NCBI GenBank assembly: GCA_002433335.1
Contig: DJHY01000093.1
Coordinates: 1 to 16,718 of the forward strand
Direction: 5' to 3'
Source: Rhodospirillaceae bacterium UBA6608
GTDB lineage: Bacteria; Pseudomonadota; Alphaproteobacteria; Rhodospirillales_A; Casp-alpha2
Length of the DNA: 16,718 bases
Positions within the stretch are counted from its first letter, which is position 1. Each line of letters begins with the position of its first letter. The position numbers and the translations under genes are program-made. The notes beneath the pieces are model-generated. The model had not been told where the DNA came from, did not search any database, and was given only the letters and a program-made list of their open reading frames with translations. This document shows, in pieces, positions 12,877-16,718 of the stretch.

Positions 12877-13859
12877 TGGCGAAGTTCCTTCTCCCAGGCT
12901 TGGCGGACGCCGTTCAATGTCGGCGTTGGTTGTTTGATCAGCGGTTTGGCCACGCGGCGCACACGGTCGCGGTCGGCCTCTTCAGTCAGATATTCGACGG
13001 GCGACTTGCCGTCGACCCGCGCCAGGAACAGCGCGGGCAACAAGGCGGCGGCCCGGGCTTCGACTTCCGGGTCGGGGTTATAGCCTGCCGTCAGGGCGTC
13101 GAAACAGGCCAGGAAGCCGTCGGTCGCCGAGGGCGTCCAAAGGCATTTCAACAGCATGTGGTTCAGGCAGAACGCCAGGTCGAAGGCCGGGTCGCCGTAC
13201 CAGGCGCATTCCGCATCCAGGAACACCGGCTGCGTGCCGTCGACCAGAATGTTCTTGGGGCTGACGTCGCCGTGGACCAGCGCCTCGCGGTGGCTGGCCG
13301 TGGTCTCCGCCAGGGCCGTCAGGCGCGCCAGCAGTTCCGGGTGCGGGCCGCCAGTGGCAATCAGGTACGGCTCCAGGCGGATGTCGTAGAAGGTTTCGTC
13401 GGTGCGGAAGCGGTCGGCCACGGCGGCGTCCCCGGCGGTGCCCGCATGGACGCGCTTCAGCCAGGCGCCGACGGTCCGGGCGAAGGCCGGGTCGGCGCGG
13501 CCTTCGTGCAATTCGTCCTTCCATGTCGGGTGATCGGCGGGCTCCAGATAGGCCATGGCGAACACGCCCTGGTCGGCGTCATGGGCCAGGATCGTCGGCG
13601 CAATGCCGGGCTGCAGGGCATTGGCGGTCTGCATCCAGGCGACTTCGTAGGCGTTGCGTTCGACCGGGGCGAACCAATCGGCCTTGACCTTCAACTTGGC
13701 CAGGGCGCGTTTGACGCAGACCGGCCCGCGGCGCAATTCGGCCCGCCAGATGTCGGACGAGACCCCACCGGCGAGCGGGACATAAACCGGTGTCTCATCG
13801 GCCTGGGCCAAGCCGCTTCGCTGTAGGAAGCTGGTAAGAAAGCTCTCGGCTTCGGTCAT
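12873..13859 (-). CDS. APH/MtnK-like small-molecule kinase
   Basis: The 328-residue protein has the aminoglycoside phosphotransferase fold, used by kinases of antibiotics, choline, methylthioribose and homoserine. Visible are a nucleotide-binding loop (LAGGVSSDIW, 29-38), the ATP-binding Lys50 (VCVK), Glu68 (PVERN), the catalytic loop LVHGDVSPKNIL (194-205; base Asp198, Asn203) and the metal-binding LDAECAWYGDPAFDLA (214-229; Asp215). The motif set and the PVERNAYEVAWM segment recall 5-methylthioribose kinase more than resistance enzymes, but no other methionine-salvage gene is present. Start 13859 follows GGGGGGAAATAGCG and lies 2 bases after the CheB-like stop; a longer frame would overlap that gene. 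It is coupled to the enolase paralogue by ATGA. The substrate is unknown; a hydroxy acid or sugar acid would fit the partner. Confidence 0.85.
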   Translation of the reverse strand: MTEAESFLTSFLQRSGLAQADETPVYVPLAGGVSSDIWRAELRRGPVCVKRALAKLKVKADWFAPVERNAYEVAWMQTANALQPGIAPTILAHDADQGVFAMAYLEPADHPTWKDELHEGRADPAFARTVGAWLKRVHAGTAGDAAVADRFRTDETFYDIRLEPYLIATGGPHPELLARLTALAETTASHREALVHGDVSPKNILVDGTQPVFLDAECAWYGDPAFDLAFCLNHMLLKCLWTPSATDGFLACFDALTAGYNPDPEVEARAAALLPALFLARVDGKSPVEYLTEEADRDRVRRVAKPLIKQPTPTLNGVRQAWEKELRQ

Positions 13860-13861
13860 CG

Positions 13862-15040
13862 CTATTTCCCCCCGGCGACTTGATTGATGAACTTGGGAAT
13901 TTCCGACAAGGGAAGAACCGCATGGCAATCCCCAGCGGAAGCGACGGCCCCGGGCATGCCCCAGACCACGCTGGATTCCTTGTCCTGGACTGCGACCGTG
14001 CCGCCCGCGTCGGCGACGGCCTTGGCCCCCGCTTTACCGTCGGACCCCATCCCGGTCAGGACGATGAACAGGATGTTGTCGGCACCGTAAGCTTTGACCA
14101 AGCCGCGCATCATCGGCTCGGCCGAAGGGCGGCAATAGTTCTCCTCGGGGCCCTCGTTGGTCGTCAAGATCACGCCCTTGGCTTTCCTCTCCGGCACCAT
14201 GTGAAAACCGCCAGGGGCGAGATAGATGTGCCCGTCGACGACGCTTTCGCCGTTCTTGGCCTCATGACAGGTCCAGCCGGTGCGACGGGTAATGTGATCG
14301 GCCAGGGCGGTTGTGAAACCGGGCGGCATATGCTGGGTCAGAAAGATCGGTTGGGAAATGGTGCGGGGCAGGGCGGTGAACAGGCTGAACAGCGCCTGCG
14401 GCCCGCCGGTCGAACTGGCGATGGCGATGGCCTGCGGCACGAAGTGGCGGCGCTGGCGTAGTTTATCCGCGACCTTGTATTCGAAGCGCGGCGACGACGG
14501 CGACGCCGCCGGGACGGGCATGACGCGCGCCCCTTTTTCCCGCCGGGCCCGGCCCAGGCCTTGGGCCAGTTCGGCGATCTGGCTGACGAAACCCTTTTCG
14601 CTGATCTGCGGTGTGTGGGTCGAGGGGGCCTGGATGAATTCCGCGGCCCCGCTGACCAATCCCGCCATCGCGTTCTTGACGTTGGCGAAGGTCAGGGTCG
14701 CGACAAGGACGACCTGGACGTGTTCATCGACCTTGCGCAGGCGCGACAGGGCGGTCGCCATGGTGACGGCGGGGTCGCCGATATCCATGAAGATTACGTC
14801 GATGGCATGCCGGCGCAATTTGCTGACCGCTTCGACGCCGTCGACGGCTTCGGCGGCAAGGTCCACGCCCTTGGTCGCGCGCAGGGCGGCCTTGACCCGT
14901 CCGGCGACAATTTCCGACGTGCCGACGACCATGGCGTGAATGTTGCCGGGCTGGCCGCCAGGATTGCTGACGCTGGTTTCCCCCATGCGGATACTGCTCG
15001 TTTCCTCTATTTTTTCCAGACCATAGACGCTGGTCCTCAT
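13862..15040 (-). CDS. cheB: CheB-like protein-glutamate methylesterase with degenerate receiver domain
   Basis: CheB removes methyl groups from chemoreceptors and deamidates them. The 392-residue protein has a receiver-like domain (about 34-145), a basic/Pro-Ser linker (160-200) and a CheB methylesterase domain (about 203-390). The catalytic triad is intact: Ser210 in ASSTGG, His237 in TQHMPPGFT and Asp334 in TGMGSDG. The receiver keeps the phospho-acceptor-like Asp86 (IFMDIGDP), but the acidic pair is Gly40-Thr41 (VVGTSE) and the usual Lys before Pro is Ala138 (IQAPS). Normal phosphorylation is therefore doubtful. The start is uncertain: ATG 15040, GTG 15046 and ATG 14986 are possible, none with a strong ribosome site. 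No cheR, cheA or receptor gene is nearby; instead it leads the kinase-enolase pair with a 2-base gap. Confidence 0.9.
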   Translation of the reverse strand: MRTSVYGLEKIEETSSIRMGETSVSNPGGQPGNIHAMVVGTSEIVAGRVKAALRATKGVDLAAEAVDGVEAVSKLRRHAIDVIFMDIGDPAVTMATALSRLRKVDEHVQVVLVATLTFANVKNAMAGLVSGAAEFIQAPSTHTPQISEKGFVSQIAELAQGLGRARREKGARVMPVPAASPSSPRFEYKVADKLRQRRHFVPQAIAIASSTGGPQALFSLFTALPRTISQPIFLTQHMPPGFTTALADHITRRTGWTCHEAKNGESVVDGHIYLAPGGFHMVPERKAKGVILTTNEGPEENYCRPSAEPMMRGLVKAYGADNILFIVLTGMGSDGKAGAKAVADAGGTVAVQDKESSVVWGMPGAVASAGDCHAVLPLSEIPKFINQVAGGK

Positions 15041-15108
15041 CGGCACAATCTCAGAACCGCCCGGGAAAGCGCGGCGCCGGGGGCTTGTTCAGGTTCTTCT
15101 CAGATTTA

Positions 15109-15137
15109 TTGACCGGCCCGATCGGGGGGCGTATACA
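15109..15137 (+). promoter_or_regulatory. Strong candidate sigma-70 promoter of the serC-serA operon
   Basis: TTGACC (15109-15114) and TATACA (15132-15137) with exactly 17 bases between them are close to consensus. Transcription would begin near 15144, giving a leader of about 57 bases. Confidence 0.7.
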
Positions 15138-15143
15138 CCGCGT

Positions 15144-15200
15144 GGGCCAGATCCCCCCAACGGGGTCGGACCCTTCTGGAAGCGAAGGGAGTAACACGCA
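15144..15200 (+). ncRNA. serC leader with alternative folds, one sequestering the ribosome binding site
   Basis: CCCTTC (15171-15176) pairs perfectly with GAAGGG (15184-15189), hiding the GGGAG ribosome binding site of serC (15187-15191). In competition, CCAGA (15147-15151) pairs with TCTGG (15175-15179), enclosing a CCCC/GGGG stem (15155-15158 with 15162-15165). The two share bases 15175-15176 and exclude each other. A serC RNA motif upstream of serC-serA operons is known in alphaproteobacteria; I infer that this leader is a member but could not align it. Confidence 0.5.
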
Positions 15201-16379
15201 ATGCCAGTACCTCAGAAGCCGGGCGTCCGTCCGGTCAATCCGTGCTTTTCGACCGGCCCCTGCGCCAAGCGCCCCGGCTGGTCCTTCGATCACCTCAAAG
15301 ACGCCTTCCTCGGCCGCTCGCACCGTCATGCCGGTGCGAAAGCGAAGCTGAATGAAGTCAGCACCCGTTCCCGCAAACTTCTGGGCATCCCCGACGATTG
15401 GGTCGTCGGTATCCTGCCCGGTTCCGACACCGGCGCCTTCGAAGCCGCCATGTGGAACCTGCTGGGCGCGCGCGGCGTCGACATCATGGCCTGGGAAAAC
15501 TTCGGCAGCGAATGGCTGAAGGACGGGGTCAACGAATTGAACCTGGACACGCTGCGGACCTTTACCGCGCCGTTCGGCCAGTTGCCCGACCTGTCCCAGT
15601 TGGATTTCAACAACGACGTGGTGTTCACCTGGAACGGGACGTCTTCGGGCGTCATGGTCCCGGGCGACGACTGGATCCCGGAAGACCACGCCGGTCTGAC
15701 CCTGTGCGACGCGACGTCGTGCATCTTTGGTGTCGACCTGCCGTGGCACAAGCTGGACGTGGTCACCTGGTCCTGGCAGAAGGTCATGGGCGGCGAAGCC
15801 GCGCACGGCATGCTGGCCATGGGCCCGCGCGCCATCGAGCGGCTCAACACCTTCACGCCGGATCGCGGTATTCCCAAGGTGTTCCGTCTGAAAAAGAACG
15901 GCAAGCTGAACGAAGACCTGTTCAAGGGCTCGACCCTGAACACACCGTCCATGCTTTGCGTTGAAGACGCCTTGGACGGCCTGAAGTGGGCCGAGGAAAT
16001 CGGCGGTCTGCCGGCCATGATGGGCCGTGTTCAGTCGAACTACGAAGCGGTCTGCCGCTGGGTCGACAACACGCCCTGGATCGACTATCTGGCCGTTGAC
16101 GAGTCCATCCGCTCCTGCACCTCGGTGACCTTGGTCGTGACCGATCCGGCCTTCGCCAATCTGGCCGAGGACGACCTGCGCGCGACCCTTCGGCGCATCC
16201 CCAAGATGTGCGAAGACGAAGGCGCCGGTTACGACTTCAACGAGCACAAGTCGGCCCCTCCGGGCCTGCGCATCTGGTGCGGCGCCACGGTCGAGACTTC
16301 CGACCTGGAAGCTCTGTTCCCGTGGATCGAATGGGCGTTCCATCAGGTCCGCGCCGATTTGGTGGGTGAAGCGGCCTAA
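15201..16379 (+). CDS. serC: Phosphoserine aminotransferase SerC
   Basis: SerC is the PLP enzyme that converts 3-phosphohydroxypyruvate and glutamate to phosphoserine, the second step of serine synthesis (and a step in some vitamin B6 pathways). The 392-residue protein starts MPVPQKPGVRPVNPCFSTGPCAKRPGW. It has PGSDTGAFEAAMWNLLG (73-89), the pyridine-nitrogen aspartate in CDATS (Asp170) and the Schiff-base Lys194 in TWSWQKVMGGEAAHG. It belongs to the form found in alphaproteobacteria, mycobacteria and Methanosarcina rather than the E. coli type. GGGAG lies 9 bases before the start. serA follows after 19 bases, so the two early serine-pathway genes are in one operon, under the promoter at 15109-15137 and probably controlled through the leader RNA. 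Confidence 0.96.
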   Translation: MPVPQKPGVRPVNPCFSTGPCAKRPGWSFDHLKDAFLGRSHRHAGAKAKLNEVSTRSRKLLGIPDDWVVGILPGSDTGAFEAAMWNLLGARGVDIMAWENFGSEWLKDGVNELNLDTLRTFTAPFGQLPDLSQLDFNNDVVFTWNGTSSGVMVPGDDWIPEDHAGLTLCDATSCIFGVDLPWHKLDVVTWSWQKVMGGEAAHGMLAMGPRAIERLNTFTPDRGIPKVFRLKKNGKLNEDLFKGSTLNTPSMLCVEDALDGLKWAEEIGGLPAMMGRVQSNYEAVCRWVDNTPWIDYLAVDESIRSCTSVTLVVTDPAFANLAEDDLRATLRRIPKMCEDEGAGYDFNEHKSAPPGLRIWCGATVETSDLEALFPWIEWAFHQVRADLVGEAA

Positions 16380-16387
16380 GGGCCGCT
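16370..16387 (+). repeat. Hairpin around the serC stop codon
   Basis: AGCGGCC (16370-16376) pairs with GGCCGCT (16381-16387), leaving the loop TAAG that holds the serC stop codon. It sits 11 bases before the serA start, where no strong ribosome binding site is visible, so it may affect serA translation or the serC/serA ratio. Confidence 0.5.
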
Positions 16388-16398
16388 CACTTCCCGCC

Positions 16399-16718
16399 AT
16401 GCCAAAGGTGCTGATTTCCGACAAGATGTCGGAGCTCGCGGCTGAGGTCTTCCGCCGCCGCGGGGTGGATGTTGACGTCAAGACGGGCCTGTCCCCGGAC
16501 GAACTCTGCGCGATCATCGGCGACTACGACGGTTTGGCCGTCCGGTCGTCGACCAAGGTGCGCGGTGCGGTCATCGACGCGGCCAAGAACCTGAAGGTTA
16601 TCGGCCGCGCCGGGATCGGCGTCGATAACGTGGACCAGGATGCCGCGACGGCCAAGGGCATCGTGGTGATGAATACGCCGTTCGGCAATTCCATCACCAC
16701 GGCCGAACATGCCATCGC
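16399..16718 (+). CDS. serA: D-3-phosphoglycerate dehydrogenase SerA (partial, N-terminal 106 codons)
   Basis: SerA oxidises 3-phosphoglycerate to 3-phosphohydroxypyruvate with NAD, the first step of serine synthesis. The visible part begins MPKVLISDKMSELAAEVFRRRG and contains the substrate-binding DGLAVRSSTKV, the dehydrogenase signature GRAGIGVDNVD and NTPFGNSITTAEHAIA. The NAD-binding Rossmann motif, catalytic Arg/Glu/His and any C-terminal ACT domain lie beyond the right edge. The start at 16399 matches the family N-terminus. The nearest purine-rich run (AAGGG, 16378-16382) is 16 bases upstream, inside the serC-stop hairpin, so translation may depend on coupling with serC. Confidence 0.96.
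   Translation, partial: MPKVLISDKMSELAAEVFRRRGVDVDVKTGLSPDELCAIIGDYDGLAVRSSTKVRGAVIDAAKNLKVIGRAGIGVDNVDQDAATAKGIVVMNTPFGNSITTAEHAI

Noticed and set aside
12873..13859. Aminoglycoside resistance gene
   Set aside because: The fold is shared, but the sequence is closer to metabolic members and it is coupled to an enolase-like enzyme, not to a resistance cassette.
15051..16517. Long minus-strand open frame of 488 codons opposite serC
   Set aside because: It is the antisense shadow of serC and serA in GC-rich DNA. The plus-strand frame has full family motifs; the shadow has none.

Overview
This is a GC-rich, gene-dense stretch of bacterial chromosome. Family resemblances and gene order (secA beside a divergent parvulin isomerase, argJ and mutT; a serC-serA operon; a CheB of alphaproteobacterial type) point to an alphaproteobacterium, probably of the Rhodospirillales type. 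That assignment is inferred from family recognition, without a database search. No insertion sequence, prophage, CRISPR array or plasmid function is visible. Most of the window is housekeeping DNA, with a few uncharacterised modules between the known genes.

Left part (1-4777): the N-terminal 323 codons of secA and a class I methyltransferase lie on the minus strand. They diverge from a plus-strand run of a periplasmic parvulin-type peptidyl-prolyl isomerase, argJ (arginine biosynthesis) and a mutT-type Nudix hydrolase. The middle part (4774-9276) holds a translationally coupled minus-strand pair (small winged-helix protein plus CPBP membrane protease). This pair is back-to-back with a 17-kDa-antigen-type glycine-zipper lipoprotein. 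Then come a CinA/MoaB-type molybdopterin-binding protein, bluB (the lower ligand of vitamin B12), tRNA-Leu(UAA), the guanidinium exporter sugE/gdx, and a second small winged-helix protein that looks like a distant paralogue of the first.

Right part (9277-16718): a 336-base non-coding region precedes a 641-residue protein with a long helical N-terminal part and a C-terminal cyclic-nucleotide-binding domain but no DNA-binding domain. Facing it on the minus strand is a tightly packed run of three genes: a CheB-like methylesterase with a degenerate receiver domain, an APH/MtnK-like kinase, and a divergent enolase paralogue with active-site substitutions. The CheB gap is 2 bases, and the kinase stop and enolase start overlap as ATGA. 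Divergent from it is the serC-serA serine biosynthesis operon, which has a consensus-like promoter and a leader that can fold into two exclusive structures, one hiding the ribosome binding site.

The best candidate for something undescribed is the kinase-enolase pair (11572-13859). A small-molecule kinase feeding an enolase-like dehydratase with a changed phosphate/substrate pocket suggests a short pathway acting on a hydroxy-acid-like compound. The substrate cannot be read from the sequence. The cyclic-nucleotide protein and the paired winged-helix proteins are secondary leads.
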